From: Pseudomonas syringae
GTDB taxonomy: Bacteria; Pseudomonadota; Gammaproteobacteria; Pseudomonadales; Pseudomonadaceae
Direction: 5' to 3'
Assembly: GCF_023278085.1 (NCBI RefSeq)
Contig: NZ_CP066265.1
Coordinates: 4,846,501-4,910,500, forward strand
DNA: 64,000 nt
Both the position numbers and the translations under genes were made by a program. The notes beneath the pieces are model-generated. The model was not told the origin of the DNA and made no database searches. It saw only the letters and a list, made by a program, of their open reading frames with translations. Positions 20,301 to 27,605 of the stretch are shown one piece after another (within the stretch, counting starts at the first letter, position 1; each line of letters starts with the position of its first letter).

Positions 20301-20482
20301 TGCAGACCGTCGTTCATCGCGCCCGCGATACATGGATTTACCGCACGCCGGTGCTGGTCAACGGCGAGGGCAAACTGTATGTGGAACGTGTCCGCTGGCC
20401 GCGCGTCCACCTCATGCCTTTTGACGATATGGACGCACTGGTGGCGGCGCTGGAGACGATGGGCCTCAAGCGGATAGGCTGA
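14363..20482 (+). CDS. Giant modular toxin-like protein with two ChaN/TIKI-like C-terminal domains
   Basis: This 2039-residue protein resembles Pseudomonas proteins annotated as dermonecrotic-toxin-like (DUF6543). The first 650 residues are of unrecognised fold. A second module starts near TPDWYLRASREQRREL and leads to a hydrophobic stretch at about 994-1060. A beta-rich linker follows at about 1186-1260 (VNGRHYIELSGQTFQV, DPANPFAFFGNQPVRLDE). The C-terminus holds a duplicated unit of about 370 residues. The second copy has GESH (1741-1744), EH (1771-1772) and GNSHAN (1881-1886), as in ChaN/TIKI/erythromycin-esterase-like enzymes and the C2 domain of Pasteurella toxin. The first copy keeps EH (1400-1401) but reads SEAP and DQKL at the other two sites. 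No signal peptide is visible. The gene separates the carbamoyltransferase gene from the core kinases. Confidence 0.8.
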   Translation: MTQTLSPVVLTPVPLAPADTWPAASAALHRLDELRIALAGELQALPSPGESLLTAIGGVDPAERELEISSLLQQIDDFWADPGETAESRRDRLVPALQRALRDEASVRIHERDLESGYLACLPAASAEPQDPALTYHSLSVQLHDDEQFEMAGALVISQAQDRTLLALPGLGLIAFASQALMCETVARWLNSPTLQSGLLNTVDRQQQERLAAIREDADLYLAPFTAADVQLQPVNSAPFRHALDRQLNKQRNDVRYACERADIEDQAQRQVLIQEAIDMRGMFGPAAVLELRELSYRQRQYHRGLPDWLKIASMADLQTYAGYLRRYDEARAAMLSVLGSAASPEQFAEAHLRMRLADDLGHDLDPQAITIDTLRTLPSTSKTYRVSRSLVQLALYGLHPNDEVAGSEFLDKTVIRLDDAPLPAAYSTLTPTYLASLINELELRANFGDFQRTAYQKEHNRHLLRLLARTRLSALAWAAKMQGHIRPEDFAIVAASATPAQNTPAPALRVQQVRLNGRNVMARLLVFRKQGAQGRTERLIMVALDAPGQHFKAFDTETHLLHEVVGWSASPAMSAWLLGQVEVAARPELAQQLTALSQKPQPAKDFLQFIDHPDCEVALRGFTDEQTRVMLSEQASHTPDWYLRASREQRRELLALEEAVGGALGNYQAQPHTQVQPFKDYVHQRASQQLGKLLNVPAGTVNPDLVVITSERETLTYTDMLLNGYNDSIDPIRTSAATQATFSGPEGVDLSALSPAAVAGSVRGQWLADDYIALIRNTLLNTENAGYADRRQASVLITQLQMKAAALRSLLKGHTEAAHYTWLKQSLDNAHLNSPAAREQYPLYPLQLHIDKPLIASGLTDIDQLVIPSPLLTHVETVQGCLVVLPMQIRHAALLYTPQAPDGIEFRLFSDFVSSLNTEGMIDYYKDRCRIKARRTLSFFLRDMQQGNANKPPVIPKAFISDVADTCYNRPLERRLRDVEETTTGRNDMLSRLIWVSVEIIATALTLPFPPASFAVGSLLSLHDSGQALAALSEGDQDRATAYIVSALFNGIGAGGDLLSGLKGFGGVLHNLEQGRESVPVLRSFQRQSSLTRYEDLYPVELQEQVFLLGKPNANGHAAVFHAPHVASAPPIATGQFAAREAGGAWQPLLPTPAPVPRAPSALRTDLAVDISLDNLPRIADGHAKGVCLVNGRHYIELSGQTFQVRYDTHLRCWQIIDPANPFAFFGNQPVRLDEQGQWLVIDRQRLRGGGLDGPESYQPLPEQAAGTSTDTLSGYEMPSTMRAHLDIVISKEPFDPTGSGMEAYFETYFTEVRRTFTTLREKLYQDAQAFFARFSLPPKPPLPTYELPGSVETLIEHVFTHSNGLVFSEAPKSVASKRLLLLNMPLLAEQRVEVLYIEHLLTDKHLSRLAKYRKLGKKSRTGSKELKYYLRDTNRGALNNSSTEYDYYHLIKAAHRYGIEVRPFSSSISYPFLGHPVLTAADDPAAAIKMSNFFGHTLISNDIAGASSKRWIALLDQKLATTHDQIPGIADMHGVVSVHIKDLPAGRPTRIRQGAGVAVDGQSPINCDFSIAFADPTLTAVPLPSATPLDEILIRELRGSSPVADGEQWAGQYGFVRAENDAWLRVEPEDWSVDSPVTAIQQSLIDAIYEMPLETRTTFHTLANFEKRGLDMQYFFGDPEFETVRDIFALRRKRLQQDAVTISAAQLPPRPALPEIAPQTSTSELLEKLYEQTDGVVIGESHFSVASKKLIIDNLPLLSQQNVKTLYMEHLLTDLHQADLDRFFETGQMSKTLLHDLKALDRGHHTDPDKVYTFEQLVIKARQQGMEVRAIDCASSYHLKGIAREEAITRQQMMNYFASRTLRRHQEVMGSHKWIALVGNSHANTYQGVVPGIAELEGGIGLRVVDVAPGLSRGVIEDPGELVSGGIATAKVQIKSDYRVEIEVPPPVNVVRPPKPLTLEQRLAKPGMFLVEEGEGNLQTVVHRARDTWIYRTPVLVNGEGKLYVERVRWPRVHLMPFDDMDALVAALETMGLKRIG

Positions 20483-20491
20483 CGCGCAGGC

Positions 20492-21937
20492 TCAGACCGG
20501 CGTGATGTGCGGCAGGCGCTGCTCCAGCAACTGGTGCAGCGCACTGTCGGTCGGCCAGTTGCGCATGAAGCGCGCCCGGTCGCGGGCATAAGCCGAGGCG
20601 AATGACGATTGCGAGCCGTGCTGCTGCATGGCATCCAGATCGATCAGCGCCCAGCGGTCCTTGTGCCAGAACAGGTTATGGCCCTTGAGATCGCCATGGC
20701 TGATGCGTTCCCGGATCAATTGTGCGAACAGTTGATCCAGCGCCAGCAACTCGGTCTCCGGGGCATCGCCGCTTTGCACATAAGGTGCGAACCGTTCGAT
20801 GATGTCCGGGCCATCGAGAAATTCGGTCACCAGCCACGCCTTGCTGCGCAGGCCCAGGAAACGCTGTTCCTGCACTGCCAGCGGTTTCGGCGTGGCGATA
20901 CCAAGAAACCTCAGCCGATTGCTTTCGCGCCAGGAATGCCAGGCACGACTGGGACGCCAGAAACGCTTGAGCCAGTGCGTGAAATTCTTGATGTTGTAGC
21001 GCTTGATGACCAGCGTGCGGCCATTGACGTCAACCCGGCCTACGCTTGCAGCGCCACCGGTCTTGTACAGATGGCCCTTGTCGAGCAAGGCATCGGCCTG
21101 CTCCAGCACCGGCAGCAGGGTTGCCTCTTCGTCACGGCGAATCGCACGAAACACTGAAGCGCTGTCCTTGACGCTGAACAGACTGCAATCGCGCACCGTC
21201 TTGCTCATGAAGTCCCTGAGTCGCCAGCTACGGACCTTGTCGATCTGCTTTTGCAACGCTTCCATCGGCAAGCCATGCTCGGCGTTGCTCAGCAGATAAT
21301 GCACCAGCAGCTCTTCGGTGTACGGCTCGAAAGCCCTGGGCAACTGCGCAAAGAACACGCCAAGGTTTTCCAGTACTTTCTGCCGCGACAACGGCTGCCC
21401 GGCCTGTTCGGCTCGAATGCCGGCACCGTCGATCAGGTACAGCTGCCCGTTATGGCGCAGCAGGTTGTCCAGGTGCAGATCTTCCTGCCACAAGCCTTTT
21501 GCGTGCTGCAGCGCGATGGCCGTCAGCGCCTCACCGAGTACCGCCTGCTGCTCATCGGCCAGCGGCGGCAGGTCCTGCACGTCAGCCCAGGCATCACCCA
21601 GGCTGGGGGCTGGCGCCAGAAATTCGAACAACAACCAGCCACCCTCGCCTTCCTGCAAGCCATCGGCCAGTAACAGCGGGGTCTTCAGGCCTTGCCCGGC
21701 CAGCAAACGCACACCAGCCAGCTCACGCTGAAAGTGCCGGGCAGCCTTGTCGCCGACCAGCAGTTTGGCCAGCACCGAGCGGCCGCGCCATACGCCAGCA
21801 CCGACGTAACGCTGTCCTGGAAGTACCCGCAGCAGGGTCAACAATTGCAGTTCGGCGGTGCCGGCAGCATCCGCCAGGGTAAGACTCATCGGTAACTCGG
21901 GGGTGCGTCCGGCGTTCTTGAGTTCAGACAAGCGCAT
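20492..21937 (-). CDS. Double-domain LPS core kinase-like protein (PA5006-like)
   Basis: The 481-residue product carries two kinase-like domains in series. The first has the loop LWQEDLHLDNLL with the metal site LYLIDGAG. The second, after about residue 290, has VIKRYNIKNF, then ISHGDLKGHNLF and WALIDLDAM. Both keep the catalytic Asp and the following Asn. Members of this group sit at the end of the waa operon in pseudomonads and are thought to add phosphate to inner-core heptose. The ATG overlaps the preceding stop by one base. The gene ends only nine bases from the stop of the convergent toxin-like gene. Confidence 0.85.
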   Translation of the reverse strand: MRLSELKNAGRTPELPMSLTLADAAGTAELQLLTLLRVLPGQRYVGAGVWRGRSVLAKLLVGDKAARHFQRELAGVRLLAGQGLKTPLLLADGLQEGEGGWLLFEFLAPAPSLGDAWADVQDLPPLADEQQAVLGEALTAIALQHAKGLWQEDLHLDNLLRHNGQLYLIDGAGIRAEQAGQPLSRQKVLENLGVFFAQLPRAFEPYTEELLVHYLLSNAEHGLPMEALQKQIDKVRSWRLRDFMSKTVRDCSLFSVKDSASVFRAIRRDEEATLLPVLEQADALLDKGHLYKTGGAASVGRVDVNGRTLVIKRYNIKNFTHWLKRFWRPSRAWHSWRESNRLRFLGIATPKPLAVQEQRFLGLRSKAWLVTEFLDGPDIIERFAPYVQSGDAPETELLALDQLFAQLIRERISHGDLKGHNLFWHKDRWALIDLDAMQQHGSQSSFASAYARDRARFMRNWPTDSALHQLLEQRLPHITPV

Positions 21938-22716
21938 CAGTGGATCTCATTCTGGTCACGGTGTTGGACGATACGTTTATGCAGGCCGCGTCTACCCAGC
22001 AACACGCTCCAGGCACCGACCTGAGGGCTGTCGGGGGCGGCCTGCAGGTAGGCAGCCAGAAATTCACGCTGTTCGTCGTCACTCCACATATGGCAGCGAC
22101 GCAGCAGAGGCTCCAGATCCTTGATCAGATCGCGCTTGCCAAACAGCACCGGGCGGGTCTTTTCCAGATCGATCAATTGCGCGTTATAAACATCACCTTG
22201 AGCCTGAAGAAAGATGTGTTTGGGGTAGAAGCACCCGTGCATCTGCCCGGCCTTGTGCAAGGTGCGCGCCAGCCGGCCGCAGGCCTGAAGGATTGCGCTG
22301 CGCTCGGTGGCCGGCAGGTCGGACCACTCCAGCAACAGCGCATACAATTCAGTCCAGCCATCGAGCGCACGGGTCATCAGAATCGCCTGGCGCTCGCCAT
22401 TGATACGCCGCTCGCCGTAAAAGGCAGCCTGCAATGCCGGGATACCGAGCTTCTGGTAACGGCGGATATTACGAAACTCCCGGCAGAACGAGGGCTCGCC
22501 CAGCGGGTAGTGCAGCGTGTGGGTCAGGTAATTGCTCTGACGCTTCAGGTAAAAGCTCCTGTCGTCCAGATCCAGGCGGAACACGCTGCTCCAGCCGCCG
22601 CGCCCGGTATTGGGCTCGTCGACGGCATCCAGCTGAAGATTCCATAGCGCTTCAAAATCGACCAGGCCGTGGCGCTCCAGCAGCGCCCGATCGGCACTGG
22701 CAATAAATACGCTCAT
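21937..22716 (-). CDS. wapQ: InaA-family LPS core kinase homologue (WapQ-like)
   Basis: This 259-residue protein belongs to the InaA/WaaP-related kinases by layout: a glycine-containing GRGGWSSVFRL, the lysine in SFYLKRQSNY, then GQMHGCFYPKHIFL and the metal loop QLIDLEKTRP. The Asp of the usual HxD motif is absent: residues 159-167 read MHGCFYPKH. The protein may be a divergent or inactive kinase, although this reading may be normal for the InaA branch. It overlaps wapP by four bases and the next gene by one, so it is translated as part of the core operon. The symbol follows gene order in P. aeruginosa and is less certain than the family. Confidence 0.75.
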   Translation of the reverse strand: MSVFIASADRALLERHGLVDFEALWNLQLDAVDEPNTGRGGWSSVFRLDLDDRSFYLKRQSNYLTHTLHYPLGEPSFCREFRNIRRYQKLGIPALQAAFYGERRINGERQAILMTRALDGWTELYALLLEWSDLPATERSAILQACGRLARTLHKAGQMHGCFYPKHIFLQAQGDVYNAQLIDLEKTRPVLFGKRDLIKDLEPLLRRCHMWSDDEQREFLAAYLQAAPDSPQVGAWSVLLGRRGLHKRIVQHRDQNEIH

Positions 22717-23447
22717 TCACGGCCCTCGAAAAAGCTGACGATATGTCGAATACGTTTTTTGTCCGAGGCGTTCAAACGCGCCCGTTGGCGGTACTGCAAA
22801 TAGAAGCGCAGGCGCTGGGTGGCTGACAGATGATACTTGGCCACCTTGTCCAGGCACGCGAGGTCCTTGGTGATCCGGTAGCGCAGCAGGAAACTCCACC
22901 AGAAGGCCCCGTTGGGGCAGTCGATGAAAAACAGCTTGCCCACGTTATCGACCAGCAGGTTTCGCCATTTCAGATCGTTATGCGTGAAATGCCTGTCGTG
23001 CATGATGCGCGTATAAGCAGCCAGCTGGCGACTGATGCCGTCTACCCAGTGCCTGTCGGCCAGCAACGGATCGTTGCGCTTGGCCAGCACCGACAGATCG
23101 TTGGTATTTGGCAGCTCCCGGGTGATCAACGCACCGCGATCATAGGCCGCGCCATTGCGCTCCAGCCCCCAGGCCACCACCTCGGCCGTGGGAATGCCCC
23201 ATTTGGCGAAACGTTTGAGGTTCTGCCACTCGGACTTGACCCGAGGCCTGCCCATGTAACGACGCAAGCCCTTGCCGGCACTCACGTAACGCTTGACGTA
23301 ATAATTGACCCCGGAGCGCTCGACGCGGATGACTTCGGACAGCGGGTCGCGGGTCAGGCGCTGGCCTTCCAGGGCAAATACCGCGTCCAGGCTGCCAAAG
23401 TCGCGCTCAAGGAACGCGTACTCGGGTTCGAGCTTCCAGCCTGCCAT
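22713..23447 (-). CDS. wapP: LPS core heptose kinase WapP-like
   Basis: The 244-residue protein has the small LPS kinase fold: VNYYVKRYVSAGKG for the ATP-binding Lys, the catalytic loop FTHNDLKWRNLLV with Asp and Asn in place, and the metal loop KLFFIDCPNG. WapP is proposed to phosphorylate the second inner-core heptose in P. aeruginosa. Inner-core phosphates bind divalent cations and keep the outer membrane tight. The ATG overlaps the waaP stop by one base, and its own stop overlaps wapQ by four. Gene order and size support the symbol. Confidence 0.85.
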   Translation of the reverse strand: MAGWKLEPEYAFLERDFGSLDAVFALEGQRLTRDPLSEVIRVERSGVNYYVKRYVSAGKGLRRYMGRPRVKSEWQNLKRFAKWGIPTAEVVAWGLERNGAAYDRGALITRELPNTNDLSVLAKRNDPLLADRHWVDGISRQLAAYTRIMHDRHFTHNDLKWRNLLVDNVGKLFFIDCPNGAFWWSFLLRYRITKDLACLDKVAKYHLSATQRLRFYLQYRQRARLNASDKKRIRHIVSFFEGRE

Positions 23448-24253
23448 CAGAGCGCATCTCCATATCGCACTTTACGTTGATACAGCTTGTCGGCTTTTTT
23501 ATCCAGCCAGGTCAGCAGCGACGCTTCCTTGAGCAGTATTTCCCGCAACGGCTTCTGGAAGTAATCCTTGAGAAAACGCAACTTGTCGCGTCGGGTCAGG
23601 CCAATGTCCAGCGCCGAGAAATACAGCGCGGCCAGGTCCTTGTTGCGCCAGCGTGGCGTGATCGCCCGTCGGGTCTGGGCACGGTGCAGGTCGATGACCG
23701 ACAGCCTGAAATCGTCGGCGGTCACCGGTCTGTCGGTGTGCAACAGGAAATGACAGATGTAACAGTCGCGGTGATTGACGCCGGCCCGGTGCATCATCCC
23801 GACCAGTCGCGCGACCTCGGCAATGAACGCTCTTTTCAAACGCGGCTCGGGCGGCTCGGTGCGCCAGTTGAGGCTGACGTCCTCAAGGCTGGTGGTCGGT
23901 GCCAGTTCTTCAGTCACGATGAAGGAATGCTGCGCGGCAGGATTGCTGCCGCGTTCGCCGTAAGCCACGGCGGTCATGGTCGGCACGCCGACTTCGTGGA
24001 GGCGCTCGATGGCGTCCCACTCCTTGCCCGCGCCGAGCACCGGCAGCTTGGCGGTGGCAAGGTTCTTGGCGATCTCGCCCCAGCCGATGCCGCGATGGAT
24101 CTTGACGAAGTAACCGCGCCCGTCGACTTCAGTGCGCAGCGTGCGGCGCCCTTCCAGCTCGCGATAAACCTCACCGCTCAGGCCTTCTACCTCGGCGAAG
24201 GCATCGCGCCCGGCCCACAGGCTCTTGAACGGTTCAGCAAGGAACAGCTTCAT
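23447..24253 (-). CDS. waaP: LPS core heptose I kinase WaaP
   Basis: WaaP phosphorylates heptose I of the LPS inner core at O-4, a step essential in P. aeruginosa. The 268 residues match the family length. Recognisable parts are the N-terminal LFLAEPFKSLWAGRDAF, the Lys in GRGYFVKIHRGIGWGEI, the catalytic NHRDCYICHFLL with its Asp, and the metal loop LSVIDLHRAQTR. The gene lies between waaG and wapP with one-base overlaps on each side, so production is tied to the heptosyltransferases. Confidence 0.96.
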   Translation of the reverse strand: MKLFLAEPFKSLWAGRDAFAEVEGLSGEVYRELEGRRTLRTEVDGRGYFVKIHRGIGWGEIAKNLATAKLPVLGAGKEWDAIERLHEVGVPTMTAVAYGERGSNPAAQHSFIVTEELAPTTSLEDVSLNWRTEPPEPRLKRAFIAEVARLVGMMHRAGVNHRDCYICHFLLHTDRPVTADDFRLSVIDLHRAQTRRAITPRWRNKDLAALYFSALDIGLTRRDKLRFLKDYFQKPLREILLKEASLLTWLDKKADKLYQRKVRYGDAL

Positions 24254-25374
24254 CAGTCGTGCTCCGCCAGAATTACATCCGCAGCGTGTTGCGGCATGCT
24301 GTAAAGGTCCGCCGTGTCAGCGAAGGCCAGGCCGTTGCGACTCCAGGCACTGCGCGCGGCGGCGTCCTGAAGCATGCTGGCCAGATAGCGATTGAGCTGA
24401 GCCTGATCGAACGGTTCGTCAAGCACCCGACCGCAGTCGGCTTCGGCAATGTAATGCGCATATCCGCAGACCGCGCTGACCAGCACCGGCAAACCGGCCA
24501 CCAGTGCTTCGAGCAGCACGGTGCCGGTGTTTTCGTTGTAGGCCGGGTGAATCAGCAGGTCGGCACCGATCAGGAAACGCGGAATATCGCTGCGCCCTTT
24601 CATGAACGTCACCTGATCGCCCAGTCCGAGCGTGGCGCTCTGCAGCTGGAATACCTTGGGGTCATCCTGTCCGATTACAAACAGGCGCGCGCGCTTCTTG
24701 AGTTCGGCAGGCAGCGTCGCCAGCGCTTTCAGGCTGCGATCGACGCCCTTTGTCTTGAAACCGGAGCCGATCTGCACCAATAACAGGTCACCGTCAGCCA
24801 GACCGAATTCCTTGCGAAAATCAGCACGAATCTGCGGTGCGTCAGGCGGTGCGCGGCGATCCTGGGAAATGCCCGGCGGCAGCAGGTGGAACCGCGACAG
24901 CGGCGTGCCGTAATGCTTGATGAATAACGGCTGCTGCACTTCGGAAATCATCAACACCTGAGTGTTCGATTCTTTGGCGAACACCGCTCGTTCGTAATCG
25001 GCAAAATGGCGATAGCGGCCCCACTTGCGATACAGCGGGCTGCGCAGGTTCTGCGCCTTGTCTTCGAAACAACCGTCGGCGGCGTAATACACGTCCAGCC
25101 CCGGCATTTTGTTGAAGCCGATCAGACGGTCGACGGGGCGCTGGGCCAGATCGGCCTCCATCCAGGCAGTGAGTTTCTCGTTGCGCCGATGGTTGAAGAA
25201 CGCCTTGACCGGCGCGACCAGCACTTCGAAGCCGGGCGGCACCTCGCCTTCCCAGATCAGCGTATAGACGCGAATCTGATGGCCACGCTGCTGACACTCC
25301 AGCGCGATGCGCATGAAGTCGCGTTGCAGGCCGCCAAACGGGAAATATTTGTAGAGTACGAAAGCCAGTTGCAT
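24253..25374 (-). CDS. waaG: LPS glucosyltransferase I WaaG
   Basis: WaaG adds the first outer-core hexose to heptose II. The ATG at 25374 (MQLAFVLYKYFPFGGLQRD) gives 373 residues, equal to the usual length. A longer frame upstream lies inside waaC. The GT4 features are present: the FPFGGLQRDF loop that binds the acceptor, LLVQIGSGFKTKGVDR in the C-terminal domain, and the nucleotide-sugar site HPAYNENTGTVLLEALVAGLPVL with the E-x7-E arrangement. Start and stop overlap the neighbours by one base each. Confidence 0.96.
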   Translation of the reverse strand: MQLAFVLYKYFPFGGLQRDFMRIALECQQRGHQIRVYTLIWEGEVPPGFEVLVAPVKAFFNHRRNEKLTAWMEADLAQRPVDRLIGFNKMPGLDVYYAADGCFEDKAQNLRSPLYRKWGRYRHFADYERAVFAKESNTQVLMISEVQQPLFIKHYGTPLSRFHLLPPGISQDRRAPPDAPQIRADFRKEFGLADGDLLLVQIGSGFKTKGVDRSLKALATLPAELKKRARLFVIGQDDPKVFQLQSATLGLGDQVTFMKGRSDIPRFLIGADLLIHPAYNENTGTVLLEALVAGLPVLVSAVCGYAHYIAEADCGRVLDEPFDQAQLNRYLASMLQDAAARSAWSRNGLAFADTADLYSMPQHAADVILAEHD

Positions 25375-26438
25375 CAGCCAGGTTCCTTTGCCAGCAACAG
25401 CGCGCCCAGTTGGCTCGCCACTCGCTCGGGATTCAAACGAGTGAAGCACATCGGCCACTCGCGTTTCAGGTCAAACCGGCGCTCATCGTCGGCGGTCGGT
25501 TGGTACGTGCATTTCTTTTGCAGGCAAGGCGCACAGCCCGGATAGTCGCTGGCCAGATGCACCTGCGACGTGCCGTAAGCCCCGGTCAGCCCCGGATTGG
25601 TCGGGCCGAACAGGGAAATGGTCGGTACGTCCAGCGCTGCGGCCAGGTGCCCGATGCCGGTATCGACCGCGACACAGGCCTGCGCACTGGCCAATACCCG
25701 CGCCACGCCTGCCAGATTCAGCTTCGGCAGCACATGAGCACTGTCCAGCCCCTCGGCGATGCGCTCGGCACGCGCCTTCTCTGTCGGGTTGCCCCATGGC
25801 AACTGCACCTGAAAACCGCGCGCGGCCATCAATTCGGCCAGTTGTCGCCAATAGACCTCGGGCCAGTGTTTGGTGTCCCAGGTCGTGCCGTGCAGAAACA
25901 GTACAAAAGGCGCTTGCGGCGCACCGTCGAGTGCAGCCAGGGGCTTGAGCCCGTAATCACCCATGCCGACGGGCAACGGATAGCCCAGCGCCTGAGCGAA
26001 CAACTGGCGCAGCCGTTCGACAGCATGCTGCCCGCGCGCCACCGGCAAGGCCCGGTCATAAAAACGGCTGGCAACCGGCTCGCGCGCCGAGTCACGGTCC
26101 AGACCGGCCACCGGCGCGTCGATGTAGCGCGTCAGCCAGGCACTCTTGAACAGGCCCTGAGCGTCAATCACCAGATCATAACGCTGCTCGCGCAGCCGAT
26201 CCTTGAAGCGCCGCCATTCGCCAGAGCGGAAGGTCTGCCAGAGGTTCTTGCGCCAGCGGCGGATCGCCACCGGGATCACCCTGTCGACCGCCGGGTGCCA
26301 GGCAGGAATTTCGGCAAAACCTTCTTCCACCACCCAGTCGAAGCGGATGCCGGGCAGCGCCCGTGCCGCATCGGTCAGCGCGGGCAAGGCATGGATCACA
26401 TCGCCCAGCGAGGAAGTCTTGATCAGCAGTACCCGCAA
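25374..26438 (-). CDS. waaC: LPS heptosyltransferase I WaaC
   Basis: WaaC transfers the first heptose from ADP-heptose to Kdo of the inner core. The 354-residue GT9 protein begins MRVLLIKTSSLGDVIHALPAL, where the Lys and the SLGD turn are characteristic. Later it has VAVDTGIGHLAAALDVPTISLFGPTNP, the ADP-heptose site. The start codon appears to be TTG at 26438, two bases after the waaF stop. The waaF end supplies the GGAGG-like ribosome site. It overlaps waaG by one base. Confidence 0.95.
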   Translation of the reverse strand: MRVLLIKTSSLGDVIHALPALTDAARALPGIRFDWVVEEGFAEIPAWHPAVDRVIPVAIRRWRKNLWQTFRSGEWRRFKDRLREQRYDLVIDAQGLFKSAWLTRYIDAPVAGLDRDSAREPVASRFYDRALPVARGQHAVERLRQLFAQALGYPLPVGMGDYGLKPLAALDGAPQAPFVLFLHGTTWDTKHWPEVYWRQLAELMAARGFQVQLPWGNPTEKARAERIAEGLDSAHVLPKLNLAGVARVLASAQACVAVDTGIGHLAAALDVPTISLFGPTNPGLTGAYGTSQVHLASDYPGCAPCLQKKCTYQPTADDERRFDLKREWPMCFTRLNPERVASQLGALLLAKEPG

Positions 26439-26440
26439 GA

Positions 26441-27475
26441 TCAGGCCACCTCCACCGGTGTGATGTTCAGGCGGGTCAATGCCTGGATCACGGCGTCCGG
26501 CTCAAGCAGACGCATGCAGTTGTAATGGCCGAAACGACAGGTGCGGTCAAAGCACGGGCTGCATTCAAGGCCCAGCCGGACCACTTCGACTGCATCGGCC
26601 AGCGGCGGTGTGAAGCCCGGCGAGGTGGAACCGTACACCGCCACCAGGGGCCGGTTGAGCGCTGCGGCCACATGCATCAGGCCGGAATCGTTGGACACCA
26701 CAGCGTCGGCACAGGACAGCAGATCAATCGCTTCGGCAAGCGAGGTTTCGCCACTGAGGTTGACAGACTCCTCACGCAAGCCGGGAATCAGCTCCTGACG
26801 AATGCTTTCACCCACCGGATGGTCCTTCTTCGAACCGAACAGCCAGACCTGCCAGCCTTCACGAATGCTGGCTTCAGCCACCTGCGCGTAATGCTCGGCC
26901 GGCCAGCGCTTGGACTCGCCGAACTCGGCACCGGGGCACAGCGCCAGCACGGGACGGTCGAGGGTCAGGCCAAACTTGCTCAATGCGGCGTCGCGAGTCG
27001 TTGGGTCAATACGCAGGCTCGGCGTGGGATAAGGACGCGGCAACTCAGCGCCCTTGTCGAAGGCCAGCGCCATGAAACGCTCGATCATCAGCGGATAACG
27101 CTGTTTGTCGAGGCTGCGCACGTCGTTGAGCAGGCCGTAGCGGAACTCGCCGCGCCAGCCGGTGCGTTTCGGGACACCGGCGAAAAACGGCACCAGCGCC
27201 GATTTCAGCGAGTTGGGCAGCAGGATTGCCTGATCGTACTGGCCAGCCAGTGACTTGCCGATCCGGCGACGGGTCGCCAGCTCGAGGGCGCCATGGCCGA
27301 GCGGAAAACTGAGCGCAGCGCGCACCTCTGGCATGCGCTCCAGGATCGGACGACTCCACTCAGGGGCCAGCACGTCGATTTCGCACTCGGGATGACGCTG
27401 TTTCAGACACTGGAACAGCGTTTGTGCCATCACCATGTCACCGACCCAGCTAGGCCCAACGATCAGAATTTTCAT
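26441..27475 (-). CDS. waaF: LPS heptosyltransferase II WaaF
   Basis: WaaF adds the second heptose of the inner core. The 344-residue GT9 protein starts KILIVGPSWVGDMVMAQTLF, matching the family opening. It contains LCPGAEFGESKRWPAEHYA and VVSNDSGLMHVAAALNRPLVAVYG, the donor-binding region. A Cys-rich late motif, CSPCFDRTCRFGHYNCM, is also typical. It is the first gene of the seven-gene operon running to 20492. The 130 bases between it and glnE hold no further gene. Confidence 0.96.
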   Translation of the reverse strand: MKILIVGPSWVGDMVMAQTLFQCLKQRHPECEIDVLAPEWSRPILERMPEVRAALSFPLGHGALELATRRRIGKSLAGQYDQAILLPNSLKSALVPFFAGVPKRTGWRGEFRYGLLNDVRSLDKQRYPLMIERFMALAFDKGAELPRPYPTPSLRIDPTTRDAALSKFGLTLDRPVLALCPGAEFGESKRWPAEHYAQVAEASIREGWQVWLFGSKKDHPVGESIRQELIPGLREESVNLSGETSLAEAIDLLSCADAVVSNDSGLMHVAAALNRPLVAVYGSTSPGFTPPLADAVEVVRLGLECSPCFDRTCRFGHYNCMRLLEPDAVIQALTRLNITPVEVA

Positions 27476-27605
27476 GTTCCATCCAAAAACGACCAGAAAC
27501 GATCAGGGAGGCCGATCAGACTGCGTGACGTTCCCACACAATCTGTCGCCTCCCTGTCATAGCTTTATAGAGTGTTGCACTGTCACAGAGCGTTGCCCTT
27601 GAGGC

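Noticed and set aside
27476..27605. Loss of ilvE between waaF and glnE compared with P. aeruginosa
   Set aside because: The gap is only 130 bases and holds no gene remnant. I believe other fluorescent pseudomonads also lack ilvE here, so it is probably normal.
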